Notes: a model not told the origin generated them from the letters alone. DNA of 64,000 nucleotides from Rhizobium sp. AQ_MP (GCF_014237835.1 NZ_JACJVI010000013.1:62001-126000), one strand, 5' to 3'. Counted from the first letter of the stretch, positions 45,208-54,349 are shown. Program-made: numbers and translations.

Positions 45208-46199
45208 AACTTACCGTTCTTGCCGTTCTCTTCGCAACGGCTACGGCTGCACCCGCATTAGCCGAAGATGCCATCTGCTACAATTGCCCGCCGGAATGGG
45301 CCGATTGGGCGTCCATGCTCAAGGCGCTGGACGAAAAAGTCGGCGTGAAGATGCCGCATGACAACAAGAATTCCGGCCAGGCGCTCAGCCAGATGATTGC
45401 TGAAAAGGCATCCCCCGTCGCCGATGTCGCCTATTATGGCGTGACCACTGGTATTGCCGCCATCTCCGAAGGCGTTGTCCAGCCCTATAAGCCGGCCGGC
45501 TTCGACGAAATTCCGGAAGGCCTGAAGGATCCTGAGGGCAACTGGTTTGCCGTTCACTATGGCACGCTCGGCATGTTCGTGAATGTCGATGCGCTGAATG
45601 GCGCGCCCGTGCCGAAGTGCTGGGCAGACCTTACCAAGCCTGAATACAAGGGCATGGTCGGCTATCTCGATCCGGCATCGGCCTTTGTCGGTTATGCCGG
45701 CGCTGTTGCCATCAACCAGGCCTTTGGCGGTGATCTTAACAATTTTGAGCCCGCCATCAAATACTTCAAGGATCTGGCAGCCAACAGCCCGATCGTGCCG
45801 AAGCAGACCTCCTTTGCCCGCGTCGTCTCCGGCGAAATCCCGATCCTGTTCGACTACGACTTCAACGCTTACCGCGCCAAGTACAATGAGAGCGGCAAGT
45901 TCGAGTTTGTCATGCCCTGCGAAGGCACCGTCCGCGTTCCATACGTCATGAGCCTTGTCGCTGGTGCGCCCAATGAAGAGGCCGGCAAGAAGGCACTCGA
46001 CTTCATTCTTTCGGATGAAGGCCAGGCCATCTGGACCAATGCCTATCTGAAGCCGGCCCGTCCTGTGGCCCTTCCGGCCGAGGTTGCGCAACGCTTCCTG
46101 CCGGACAGCGAGTATGAGCGCGCCGTCTCCGTCGACTATTCTGCAATGGCCGCTGCCCAGAAGGGCTTTGGCGAACGCTATCTGGCCGAGGTGAAGTGA
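45204..46199 (+). CDS. ABC transporter periplasmic binding protein, family 1 (ligand unknown)
   Basis: 331 residues, signal MKLTVLAVLFATATAAPALA cleaved before EDAICYNCPPEWADW. The fold resembles iron/putrescine/thiamine/2-aminoethylphosphonate-type binding proteins: short N-lobe, VADVAYYGVTTGIAAISEGV, YKGMVGYLDPASAFVGYAGA and EIPILFDYDFNAYR. An N-terminal CYNC pair could form a disulfide. The ligand is inferred to be a small organophosphate because a phosphodiesterase ends the operon, but this is not proven by any residue I can see. Confidence 0.85.
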   Translation: MKLTVLAVLFATATAAPALAEDAICYNCPPEWADWASMLKALDEKVGVKMPHDNKNSGQALSQMIAEKASPVADVAYYGVTTGIAAISEGVVQPYKPAGFDEIPEGLKDPEGNWFAVHYGTLGMFVNVDALNGAPVPKCWADLTKPEYKGMVGYLDPASAFVGYAGAVAINQAFGGDLNNFEPAIKYFKDLAANSPIVPKQTSFARVVSGEIPILFDYDFNAYRAKYNESGKFEFVMPCEGTVRVPYVMSLVAGAPNEEAGKKALDFILSDEGQAIWTNAYLKPARPVALPAEVAQRFLPDSEYERAVSVDYSAMAAAQKGFGERYLAEVK

Positions 46200-46205
46200 C
46201 ATTCT

Positions 46206-46237
46206 GGCCGGGCAGGGCGTTTTAGCGCTGCCCGGCC
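46206..46237 (+). other. Intercistronic hairpin after binding-protein gene
   Basis: GGCCGGGCAG pairs perfectly with CTGCCCGGCC across 12 bases (loop rich in T), six bases after the stop. The permease gene begins 24 bases later. Confidence 0.65.
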
Positions 46238-46260
46238 TTCCCCTTAAGGAGCCTGTCCCC

Positions 46261-47064
46261 ATGTCATCCCGATTGTTTGTCAGCCTGTGTCTTGTGCCAC
46301 TGGCCATCTTTGCGCTGGCTTTTCTGGCCCTGCCCATTGCGCGGCTGATCCTGGCCTCGGGCGAGGGAGAGGCGGGCTTTGCAATCTATTGGCAGATCCT
46401 GCAGACGCCGCGTTACCTGACGACCTTGATCCAGACGGTGCTTGTTTCATTTGCGGTCACACTGGCAGCCCTTCTTATCTCGACCACGGTCGGCGTATTC
46501 CTGACCCGCAATCGCTTCTTCGGCCGCTCGATCCTCCTGTCGATCCTGACACTGCCTCTCGCCTTTCCGGGTGTCGTCGTCGGCTTCATGATCATACTTC
46601 TTGGCGGACGTCAGGGCCTGTTCAATGCGATCTTTCCAGGTCAGGCTGTCTTTGCCTATTCCATCTTCGGGCTCTTCCTCGGCTATCTCTACTTCTCGAT
46701 CCCGCGCGTGCTGCTGACCGTCATGGCCGCTGCCGAAAAGATCGATCCTGCGCTCGAAGAGGCAGCACGCACGCTCGGCGCCCCACCGCATCGAGTGGTG
46801 CTCGATGTGCTCTTGCCAGCACTCGCACCCGCGCTGATTGCCGCTGGCGCCATTGCCTTTGCGACCGCCATGGGCGCCTTCGGTACAGCCTTCACCCTTG
46901 CCACCGATATCGATGTGCTGCCGATGGTGATCTATACCGAGTTTACCTTGTCGGCGAATATCGCCATGGCTGCCGCCCTTTCAGTTTGCCTCGGCGTGGT
47001 GACCTGGGCAATCCTGTTTGTGGCGCGGATCTTCTCCGGCTCAACCGTTGCTGCGGGAGGCTGA
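46261..47064 (+). CDS. ABC transporter permease 1 (PotB/PhnU type)
   Basis: 267 residues, six hydrophobic segments (8-32, 60-85, 98-120, 128-150, 195-215 and 240-262). The EAA loop is LEEAARTLGAPPHRVVLDVL. AAGGAGCCTGTCCCC precedes the ATG. It pairs with the permease six bases downstream. Confidence 0.88.
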   Translation: MSSRLFVSLCLVPLAIFALAFLALPIARLILASGEGEAGFAIYWQILQTPRYLTTLIQTVLVSFAVTLAALLISTTVGVFLTRNRFFGRSILLSILTLPLAFPGVVVGFMIILLGGRQGLFNAIFPGQAVFAYSIFGLFLGYLYFSIPRVLLTVMAAAEKIDPALEEAARTLGAPPHRVVLDVLLPALAPALIAAGAIAFATAMGAFGTAFTLATDIDVLPMVIYTEFTLSANIAMAAALSVCLGVVTWAILFVARIFSGSTVAAGG

Positions 47065-47069
47065 AGACA

Positions 47070-47855
47070 ATGCGCGCTGGAAAAGCACTGCCGTTGATTG
47101 TCACCCTTCTTGCCGCGGCCTTCCTTCTGGTGCCGACCATCCAGTCGGTTCTGGCGGGGGTGACGGTCAATTATTTTCAAGGGTTGAAATCGGGTCTGAC
47201 GCTGAAATGGGTCGAGGAGGTCTGGGCCCTTTATTCCGGCTCGATTTTCCTGTCCATGGGCATTGCCATGGCCTGCCTCATCGTCACCCTGATCATCGGG
47301 GTCCCTGCCGCCTATGTAATGGTCCGCAATCCCGGTCGTCTGACCCGGGCACTCGAAGAGTTCATCTCGCTGCCGCTTGCCATTCCAGGTCTTGCGCTCG
47401 CATTGGCGCTGCTTCAACTCTACGGCACCTACAAGGGTTTTCGCATGAGCTGGACCTTCATTCTGGTTGGCCATGTTCTCTACACGCTGCCCTTCATGGT
47501 CCGCTCCGTCATGGCCGTTCTTTCGGCGATCGATTTGAAGACGCTGGAAGAGGCAGCTGCAAGCCTTGGCGCAGGGCCGGCGCGGCGCTTCGTCGATGTC
47601 GTCGTGCCCAATGCTCGGCCGGGCATTCTGGCCGGTGCGCTCACCGTGGTGACACTGTCGATCGGCGAGTTCAACCTGACCTGGATGCTGCACACGCCTT
47701 ACCTGAAAACCCTGCCGGTCGGTCTTGCCGACAGCTACGCCTCCATGCGGCTCGAGATCGCTTCGGCCTATACGCTGATCTTCTTCGTGATGATCGTGCC
47801 CCTCCTTCTTGCCATGCAATGGGCCAGCGCCCGTGCCCAGAGGATCACGCAATGA
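47070..47855 (+). CDS. ABC transporter permease 2 (PotC/PhnV type)
   Basis: 261 residues from the ATG at 47070, with GGGAGG upstream; a longer frame lies inside permease 1 and is spurious. Six hydrophobic segments and the EAA loop LEEAAASLGAGPARRFVDVV are visible. The stop overlaps the ATPase start (ATGA at 47852-47855). Confidence 0.88.
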   Translation: MRAGKALPLIVTLLAAAFLLVPTIQSVLAGVTVNYFQGLKSGLTLKWVEEVWALYSGSIFLSMGIAMACLIVTLIIGVPAAYVMVRNPGRLTRALEEFISLPLAIPGLALALALLQLYGTYKGFRMSWTFILVGHVLYTLPFMVRSVMAVLSAIDLKTLEEAAASLGAGPARRFVDVVVPNARPGILAGALTVVTLSIGEFNLTWMLHTPYLKTLPVGLADSYASMRLEIASAYTLIFFVMIVPLLLAMQWASARAQRITQ

Positions 47856-48886
47856 CGCTTGCCCTTCGCAACATCGCCAAAACCTTTCCCGGCGGCACCC
47901 GTGCGCTTCAGCCGACTGATCTTGATATAACGGAAGGAGAAATCGTCTCGCTGCTCGGGCCGTCCGGCTGCGGCAAGACGACACTGCTGCGCATCATTGC
48001 CGGTCTTGAAACCGCCGACCATGGCGCCTCGATCCGTTTCAATGACAGCGACATGACCGACCAGCCGGTCGAACGGCGCAAGATCGGCATGGTGTTTCAA
48101 TCCTATGCTCTCTTTCCCAACATGTCGGTTCGCGGCAATATCGGTTACGGCCTGAAGATGCAGGGCCTGACGCGTCCGGAAATCGAAGCCCGCGTTGATG
48201 AGGTGATCGCACTTTGCCGGCTGGAGCCCTATGCCGCGCGTTCGATTACTGCACTTTCCGGCGGCCAGCGCCAGCGCGTGGCACTTGCCCGCGCCTTTGC
48301 GCCGCGCCCACGTCTCTTGCTTCTCGATGAACCCTTGTCGGCGCTTGATGCCGCCTTGCGCACCACGCTGCGGGATGAGCTTGCAGGCCTGCTGCGACAG
48401 TTTGGCATTACCGCGATCTTCGTCACCCATGACCAGGATGAAGCCATGGCGATTGCCGATCGGGTCGCCGTCATGTGCCAGGGCCGGATCGAACAGATCG
48501 GCACGCCCGAGGCGCTTTACCGCACACCGGAGAATGCTTTCGTTGCGCGGTTCGTCGGCAATTCCATGCCGCTTGGCGGTCATATCCTGGGGGCAAACTT
48601 ACGTCTGCCCGGCGGTGCGCTGTTGCTGCGTGCGCCCGCCGATGGCAAGGCCGCCTTTGTCCGCGCCGAAGACGTCAAGATTACAGATGACGGCCCCTTG
48701 GTTGCAAGGGTCGAAACCGTCACCTTCCTTGGCACGCATTACCGCATCGCTCTGTCAGGCGCTGCCGACGACACCCTGTTTTGCCTGCATCAGGGCCTGA
48801 GCGCGCCGAGACCTGGCGAAACAGTCCGTCTTTCGATCGCACCGCAATCCATCCTTACCCTCAATCCCGAGAAAGCAGCCGCCTGA
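47852..48886 (+). CDS. ABC transporter ATP-binding protein (PotA/PhnT type)
   Basis: 344 residues from the ATG at 47852. Walker A GPSGCGKTT at 36-44, Q-loop [11 protein letters not shown], signature [15 protein letters not shown], Walker B LLLLDEP and switch region VTHDQDEAM. The C-terminal TOBE domain carries VRAEDVKI. It belongs to the spermidine/iron/aminoethylphosphonate-type ATPases rather than the MalK group. The following phosphodiesterase ATG abuts its stop with no gap. Confidence 0.9.
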   Translation: MTLALRNIAKTFPGGTRALQPTDLDITEGEIVSLLGPSGCGKTTLLRIIAGLETADHGASIRFNDSDMTDQPVERRKIGMVFQSYALFPNMSVRGNIGYGLKMQGLTRPEIEARVDEVIALCRLEPYAARSITALSGGQRQRVALARAFAPRPRLLLLDEPLSALDAALRTTLRDELAGLLRQFGITAIFVTHDQDEAMAIADRVAVMCQGRIEQIGTPEALYRTPENAFVARFVGNSMPLGGHILGANLRLPGGALLLRAPADGKAAFVRAEDVKITDDGPLVARVETVTFLGTHYRIALSGAADDTLFCLHQGLSAPRPGETVRLSIAPQSILTLNPEKAAA

Positions 48887-49696
48887 ATGCCAGCCTTTAT
48901 CCAGATCAGTGATCCCCATATTGTTGCCAAAGGCGCGCTTGTTTGCGGCCATTCCGATACTGAGACTGCGCTGCGCACCGCGGTTGCCTCGATCAACGAA
49001 CGCTTGGCCGCTCTTGGGGCTATCGATTGCGCCATCGTCACCGGCGATCTGACCGAGCATGGTAGGGACGAGGAATATCAGCATTTTGCCGAGATCATGG
49101 CTGATCTTGCTTTGCCCTGGCTTGCCATTCCCGGTAATCACGACAGGCATGAGGGCATGCGCAAAGCCTTTGGCGGTTCTGACTGGATGCCAGAATCCGG
49201 TCCCATTCATTGGATGCGCGATTTAGGCCCCTTTGCCGTTGTCGGTCTTGATACGCTGCTTGAGGGCGCGCATCACGGCTGGCTGTCCGAGGAGGGATTT
49301 GCCTTCCTCGATCAGTGCCTTGATGACCTGAACGGTCATCCGGTGATCGTCGCGACCCATCATCCATGGTTGCCTTGTGGCATCATGCCCATGGATCAGG
49401 ACAATCTGCGCAACGGTGCAGCCCTGATGGAGCGGCTGGAACGTTATAGCGGCGTTGCAAAGATGATTTCCGGCCATGTTCACCGAGCGATCACTGGCCA
49501 GATCGGCAGGGTCAGCTGCCTGATTGGTCCGTCCACGGCCCATTCCGTCCATCGCGATCTGCGCGAAGGAGCAGTGCATGCGCTTGCCATCGAGCCGGGT
49601 GGTGTGACCCTGCATGCCTGGCTTGATACTCCGCAGGAGTTACTGATCGCCGACGTCTTGCCCTTGAGCCTGAAGCCAGCCGTCTGGCCCTTTTGA
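48887..49696 (+). CDS. Class III cyclic-nucleotide/glycerophosphodiester-type phosphodiesterase
   Basis: 269 residues with the full calcineurin-like metallophosphoesterase set: D9-x-H11 (QISDPHI), G53-D54 (GDLTEHG), G83-N-H-D86, H in ATHHPWLP, and G196-H-V-H199. Length and order match CpdA, GpdQ and the Rhizobium phosphodiesterase group, which hydrolyse cAMP and glycerophosphodiesters with two metal ions. No signal peptide, so it acts in the cytoplasm, presumably on what the preceding ABC importer brings in. Last gene of the LacI-led operon. Confidence 0.88.
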   Translation: MPAFIQISDPHIVAKGALVCGHSDTETALRTAVASINERLAALGAIDCAIVTGDLTEHGRDEEYQHFAEIMADLALPWLAIPGNHDRHEGMRKAFGGSDWMPESGPIHWMRDLGPFAVVGLDTLLEGAHHGWLSEEGFAFLDQCLDDLNGHPVIVATHHPWLPCGIMPMDQDNLRNGAALMERLERYSGVAKMISGHVHRAITGQIGRVSCLIGPSTAHSVHRDLREGAVHALAIEPGGVTLHAWLDTPQELLIADVLPLSLKPAVWPF

Positions 49697-50061
49697 CAAA
49701 AAAAACGATCGGTTGGTGGTGCTCTTGAGGGGGCTGCCGAAAGGCACGAAGACCTGAAACAGCCGGCTTGACGCCCCTATGGCAATCCTCCTTTTTTGGA
49801 GACGGCTGAGGCTGGTCCGGCCTATCTGCGCTTTCGGGTCGGCAAGGGCGTAGAGGCTGATTTGCTCAAGGAGATGATCGGCTTTTTGGTTGAAAAGCGC
49901 ATGGTGCGGTGGGTGTGGGCAGAGCATCGGCCGCTGGTCTCATTCCTTTCAGTATCTCGCCCCGGCCTTGCGCCGAAATCGATACATGGGGTCTCTTCAA
50001 GATTGCGTCACGTGGCAAATGGGGCGATGATTGCCTTTTGGTTTGGAGAAGGTCTCCGTCG
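49697..50061. other. Intergenic; trace of an IS256-like N-terminus
   Basis: 365 bases. At about 49847-49897 the plus strand reads VEADLLKEMIGFLVEKRM, recalling the DLLREMIGFAAERLM stretch at the start of IS256-family transposases. It is short and could be chance. An inverted pair GGAGA/TCTCC at 50045-50057 overlaps the ribosome site of the next gene. Nothing else seen. Confidence 0.35.
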
Positions 50062-50490
50062 ATGCGCAAAACGCCAGACGCAATAGATCGGCATGTTGGC
50101 GCCCGTATCCGGCTTCGTCGCAACATGCTGGGTGTAAGCCAGGAGAAACTGGCCGAGGGGCTGGGGCTGACATTCCAGCAGGTCCAGAAATATGAGAAAG
50201 GCACGAACCGTGTCGGTGCAAGCCGGCTGCAGCATATTGCTGCGATCCTCGACACGCCCATCACCTACTTTTTCGAGGAAGGGCCAGACCCCGTGGTTAG
50301 CGGCGTAGAGGTCGATTGCGATTCGCCGACCCTCTTGCTTGCCTCCAAGGATTGCCTGGCGCTTGCCCGTGCCTTTGCCGCAATCGAGGACAAGGTTGTA
50401 CAGCAGAAAGTGCTGTCCCTTGTCCGCGCTCTGAGCTCTGGCCAGACTGATGCAGTCGATCTGGGAAATCAGGTCCAGGTGTCGGTGTGA
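50062..50490 (+). CDS. XRE-family regulator, PraR/SinR-like
   Basis: 142 residues from the ATG at 50062, with GGAGAAGG upstream. The N-terminal Cro/C1 helix-turn-helix (AIDRHVGARIRLRRNMLGVS, then QEKLAEGLGLTFQQVQKYEK) closely follows the rhizobial PraR group, which represses quorum-sensing and biofilm genes. RVGASRLQHIAAILDTPITY is also typical. The C-terminal part is helical. It lies 13 bases before the next regulator gene and may control it or the neighbouring envelope genes. Confidence 0.85.
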   Translation: MRKTPDAIDRHVGARIRLRRNMLGVSQEKLAEGLGLTFQQVQKYEKGTNRVGASRLQHIAAILDTPITYFFEEGPDPVVSGVEVDCDSPTLLLASKDCLALARAFAAIEDKVVQQKVLSLVRALSSGQTDAVDLGNQVQVSV

Positions 50491-50503
50491 GCGTTTCGTC
50501 CAG

Positions 50504-52435
50504 ATGCCCTTTCGCCTCCTGACGCTTGGAACTTGCCGGCTTGAGGATCATGAGGGCCGGCATGTTCCGGTATCCTCGGCGGCTCTCGTCATGCTGGCCT
50601 ATCTGAGCGACAGAGGCGCGCCTGTCTCTCGTCACGAGCTTGCCACCCTCTTGTGGCCGGGGGCAAACCATGTGGCGCAGACCAATCTTCGCTCAATGTT
50701 GCGCCGGTTTGTGATGGCATGCGGTGACCGGGACGACTTGCCACTGATAATTGGCAGGCAGGACCTCAAAGCCCCCCCTGCCATGCTTCACTGGGATCTC
50801 CATCATCTGGATCAAGGCACTGACTCCGAGCGCTTGAAGGCTCTCTCCGACGCCATGTCGCGGGGTTTTCTGATCAAGGAGACCGCTCGACCAGGCAGGC
50901 TCGGTCAATGGATTTCCCAAACGCGTCTGCGCCTTTGGGAAATGCTCAAAGAGGCGCTGCTTTCCTGCCATGTTTCTGCCGAGCGAGGCAAAAGTCCTGC
51001 CGACATCAGGCGGGCGGCTTTGATCTTGCTTGATGCAGAGCCGGATGACGAGGTGGTGAGATCTGTGCTTGAAAGTTCGATCCGGACGGCCGAGCCGGTT
51101 GCGTCGCCTGTGCCTGGCTTATCTTGCACAGTATCTGAACCCCTGGCTTTCGGGACAGCCGCCTCTTTAATCCGTTCGGGTCCTTCAACCATCGTATCTG
51201 GCTTGGAAGATAGGTTGCTGGCAGGCTCTGCGGCTCGGACGAAGGTGTCTGGTCATATTAAAGTATCGTCTCCGGTCGTCGCATCGCTTCCGAGGCTCGC
51301 GCTCCTGCCGCCGGAGACACAAGAAGGGAGTTACGCCAATCACCAGGTTGCAAATGCCCTTATCGAGGACCTGACCATCGGGCTTTGCGCCAGCCGCAGC
51401 GTTCGTGTGGTCGCACCCTACACCGCCCAGAAGTTCAGAGCATCCAACGACAAGGCGGCACTGCTTCGGCGCCACGAGGTCCATTATGCGCTTGATACCA
51501 GGCGATCGGGCGACTGGCTCTTTGCTCAACTTGTCTTTCTTCCTGCAGATGACGTGGTTTGGGCGACCCGTTTCAAGCTCGATGCCATGCAGACGCTGCA
51601 GCAAAGATCTGTCATTGCCGAAGCGATCCAAACCTCGATTATCGAGCGCATGCAAGGCAATGATGCCCCATTCGAGAATTTCAAGGCAGGCCCGGAAGCC
51701 TATTTTGCCTACCTTTCCGGTCTTCACGAATTGTCTGAAGTCTCGCTTCCTGCCTTGAGGCGGGCGCGCAAGCAGTTTCGGTCGTCTGTTGCACATGACA
51801 GGGATTTTGCGCCGGCACTTGCTGGCCTGTCGCGGACATTGACCCTTGAATGGGTTCTCACAGCGCAGGGTGATGATGCACTTCTGGCGGAAGCGGAACG
51901 GCTCGCACGACAAGCGATCGAAACCGATAGCTTGTCCGCCTTGGCTTTCAAGGAGCTCGGGGTCTCGCAACTCTACAGGGGCCGGATCGACGACAGTCTG
52001 GCCGCCCTTCAAGAGGCGGAGCGGCTGAGCCCACATTATGCCGAGGCGATTTACAGTCACGGAGACAGTCTGACACATGCCAGCCGACCAGGCCTTGCCA
52101 TCGAGAAGCTCAAGCAGGCCATATCCCTCAATCCGATAGCGCCGGATGTGTATCTCTGGGCTGCTGCTGGTGCCTGTTACTTTCTTGAGGATTATGCCCA
52201 GGCATTGTCTTACGTCGATCGCATGCAGGACAAGAAGCCTGCAACTCGGCTGGCCGCCGCCTGTTGTGCCATGCTTGGCGACCTGAAGCGGGCGCGGCTT
52301 CACCGGCTTCGCTTTCTCAAGGACAATCCGAGTTTCGATCTGGATAACTGGCTGGCGATGGTGCCCCACAAGGAACAGTGGCAGACCGAACTTTACCGCG
52401 AAGGATTGGTCCGGGCTGGCTTCAAGTCAAAATGA
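50504..52435 (+). CDS. Winged-helix transcriptional activator with TPR domain (SARP/HilA-like)
   Basis: 643 residues from the ATG at 50504; there is no strong ribosome site and a longer frame would overlap the XRE gene. Residues 1-75 resemble the OmpR/SARP-type winged helix (FRLLTLGTCRLEDHEGRHVP, then SRHELATLLWP). A helical region precedes a TolB-N-like segment (LALLPPETQEGSYANHQVAN, then ALIEDLTIGLCASRSVRVVA). The last 250 residues hold TPR repeats (ALAFKELGVSQLYRGRIDDS, AEAIYSHGDSLTHASRPGLA). Such fusions are typical of rhizobial regulators of unknown target. No membrane segment seen. Confidence 0.75.
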   Translation: MPFRLLTLGTCRLEDHEGRHVPVSSAALVMLAYLSDRGAPVSRHELATLLWPGANHVAQTNLRSMLRRFVMACGDRDDLPLIIGRQDLKAPPAMLHWDLHHLDQGTDSERLKALSDAMSRGFLIKETARPGRLGQWISQTRLRLWEMLKEALLSCHVSAERGKSPADIRRAALILLDAEPDDEVVRSVLESSIRTAEPVASPVPGLSCTVSEPLAFGTAASLIRSGPSTIVSGLEDRLLAGSAARTKVSGHIKVSSPVVASLPRLALLPPETQEGSYANHQVANALIEDLTIGLCASRSVRVVAPYTAQKFRASNDKAALLRRHEVHYALDTRRSGDWLFAQLVFLPADDVVWATRFKLDAMQTLQQRSVIAEAIQTSIIERMQGNDAPFENFKAGPEAYFAYLSGLHELSEVSLPALRRARKQFRSSVAHDRDFAPALAGLSRTLTLEWVLTAQGDDALLAEAERLARQAIETDSLSALAFKELGVSQLYRGRIDDSLAALQEAERLSPHYAEAIYSHGDSLTHASRPGLAIEKLKQAISLNPIAPDVYLWAAAGACYFLEDYAQALSYVDRMQDKKPATRLAAACCAMLGDLKRARLHRLRFLKDNPSFDLDNWLAMVPHKEQWQTELYREGLVRAGFKSK

Positions 52436-52614
52436 AGCATCGGTTGCTTGCTCGTCGAGTGGCAACGAAGAACCCGGGGTGAGAGTTCTGAGCCCTGAAT
52501 ATCGTTTCGTTGCAATTGGTTGAGATGGCGCGCATCACGTGTGCAACGCTTTTGCAACGCGCAACCTATCGCTTACCATGCCAGACTGCAGCCTCCATGA
52601 TTTGAGGGACTTGC

Positions 52615-52848
52615 ATGAAGATATCGGCTGGAGCCTCGCTTGAGGACCAAGCAGACGAGTTGCTGGCGATCATCAACATGATTGGCTTTACGATCGGTGC
52701 GGCACGTGACCTCGGTGTCGAAGACGATGTCAACGAACTCGAGGCAGCAAGGGTAAAACTTGTCGCATAATGGCGCGAGATCGGGCTTCCTGATCTGTCC
52801 CTTGATGAGCTGAGCCGTCTTGCGCGAACGGCTGCTGGCCGCTGCTGA
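52615..52848 (+). pseudogene. Small ORF interrupted by an in-frame TAA
   Basis: ATG at 52615 with GAGGGA six bases before it opens 51 residues (MKISAGASLEDQADELLAII, then NMIGFTIGAARDLGVEDDVN, ELEAARVKLVA) to TAA at 52768-52770. The same frame continues WREIGLPDLSLDELSRLART AAGRC to TGA at 52846-52848, with similar acidic, helical composition. It reads as one 77-codon gene with a nonsense codon. It could equally be a real 51-residue protein, or readthrough could occur. No family recognised. Confidence 0.5.
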
Positions 52849-53107
52849 GTGGGGCTTGCAGGTGTATAGGGCATCGGTGGGTGCCCTTGCCTGCCGGAGA
52901 TACCAACGAATTCCAGCAGTAGCCTAGTCTTAACCTTCTGGTTCTTGGCACGGATGGTGTCCGCATCAAGTGGGCTTTGCAGTCTTAAGCTTTCACGAAC
53001 GCCCGAACATTTAAAAATCTTCCGGATCTCACATCAGTTTCCTTCACGTTCTCCCGATATGATTGCTTTGGGAGGGCGATTGAACCCCAAGTTTGCAGGC
53101 AGTCTGA
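52849..53107. other. Intergenic, no gene seen
   Basis: 259 bases leading to the GGDEF gene. The last 130 are AT-richer and probably hold its promoter, but I cannot place -35 and -10 boxes with confidence. Confidence 0.35.
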
Positions 53108-54268
53108 ATGAGCGGAGCCGTATTTTTTCTCATTGTGAATTTCGTTGTGGCCTTGTCTTTCAGCACCATGTTCCTGGTGGTCGCCTACCGCAGTCAATCC
53201 CGTGACGGTGCTCTTTGGCTGGGGGCGGGTTTCGGCGTCGCCTCCTTGTCCGCTCTTTGCGAGTTGCTTGTCGCTTACGCCGGTCCAACGCGCCTTTGGG
53301 CACTCGGTGCCTTCGCCACTGTCCTTTGCGGAATGGTCATGCTGACCACTGGTATCGGCCACATGTATCGTCGTCGCATAGATCTGCGACTGGCACTGGT
53401 ATTTGTGTTTGCGAGCTTGGGCCTTGCCCACCTGATTTACGATCTTCCACGCGGCACTCCGCTTCAGGCATTTTTGTATCAAAGCCCGTTTGCGGCGGTC
53501 GTTCTGGTCGCAGCTCTGCTTGTGTTTGTTGCCCATCGGCGCACAGGGCTCGATCTTTTTCTAGGTTTCTTGCTGCTGGTTACCGGCGTTCATTTCCTCG
53601 GCAAGGCGGGCCTTGCTGTTCTGGTCGGTTCTGGTGCGACACCGAAGGACTACGTGCACACCAACTATGCTCTAATCTCGCAGTCTCTGACCGCCATATT
53701 GATGGTCGCCGTGGGGCTGAGCCTTCTGGCCAAGCTTGTCTTGGAAATTGTCGCAATCCACAGAACGGAGTCAGAAATCGATATCTTGTCGGGCCTTGCG
53801 AACCGACGAGGTTTCGACCGGCAGGTCCAAGCGCTCCTCACACGAAATCGCCAAGTCTCACAGGCGATCGTCATGTGTGACCTCGACCATTTCAAACGGA
53901 TCAACGACACCTATGGCCATCATGTTGGTGATGTGGTGATCAGAGCTTTCGGCGATTGCCTTCGCCAGCACGCCCCTATGGGATCGGTCACCGGTCGACT
54001 TGGCGGCGAGGAATTTGCGATCTTCCTGTCGGACGCGTCGATGGAAAATGCCCGTGAACTCGCGCTTAAGCTTCGGCATGCGACGATGTTCTTGAGCAAC
54101 CTTCCGCGAGGATTGCGCGTTACGGCGAGTTTTGGAGTGGCACCTGTATCGGCTGAAACGGAATTGGCCGAAGCCTATCGGCAGGCGGATCTGGCACTGT
54201 ACCGCGCCAAAAATGCAGGTCGAAACAGGGTCAAGCTTGCAAGCGCATCAGTCGATTCCCTTGCATAG
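53108..54268 (+). CDS. Membrane-bound diguanylate cyclase (GGDEF protein)
   Basis: 386 residues. Six or seven hydrophobic segments fill residues 4-220, with no obvious periplasmic sensor domain. A GGDEF domain spans about 225-380: DILSGLANRRGFDRQ, the substrate-binding DLDHFKRINDTYGHHVGD and the active-site motif GGEEF at 299-303. The motif is intact, so c-di-GMP synthesis is likely. No RxxD inhibitory site is seen five residues before it. It is convergent with the RTX epimerase gene; c-di-GMP is the known activator of alginate polymerisation through Alg44 in Pseudomonas, so a functional link is plausible. Confidence 0.9.
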   Translation: MSGAVFFLIVNFVVALSFSTMFLVVAYRSQSRDGALWLGAGFGVASLSALCELLVAYAGPTRLWALGAFATVLCGMVMLTTGIGHMYRRRIDLRLALVFVFASLGLAHLIYDLPRGTPLQAFLYQSPFAAVVLVAALLVFVAHRRTGLDLFLGFLLLVTGVHFLGKAGLAVLVGSGATPKDYVHTNYALISQSLTAILMVAVGLSLLAKLVLEIVAIHRTESEIDILSGLANRRGFDRQVQALLTRNRQVSQAIVMCDLDHFKRINDTYGHHVGDVVIRAFGDCLRQHAPMGSVTGRLGGEEFAIFLSDASMENARELALKLRHATMFLSNLPRGLRVTASFGVAPVSAETELAEAYRQADLALYRAKNAGRNRVKLASASVDSLA

Positions 54269-54349
54269 CTGTCATGGAGAGCTGGCTCGGTTTGTCTGAA
54301 CAGCTTCGGGCGTTTCGCTAAGTGGATTTCCCCTCGGCGCCCTTCAATC

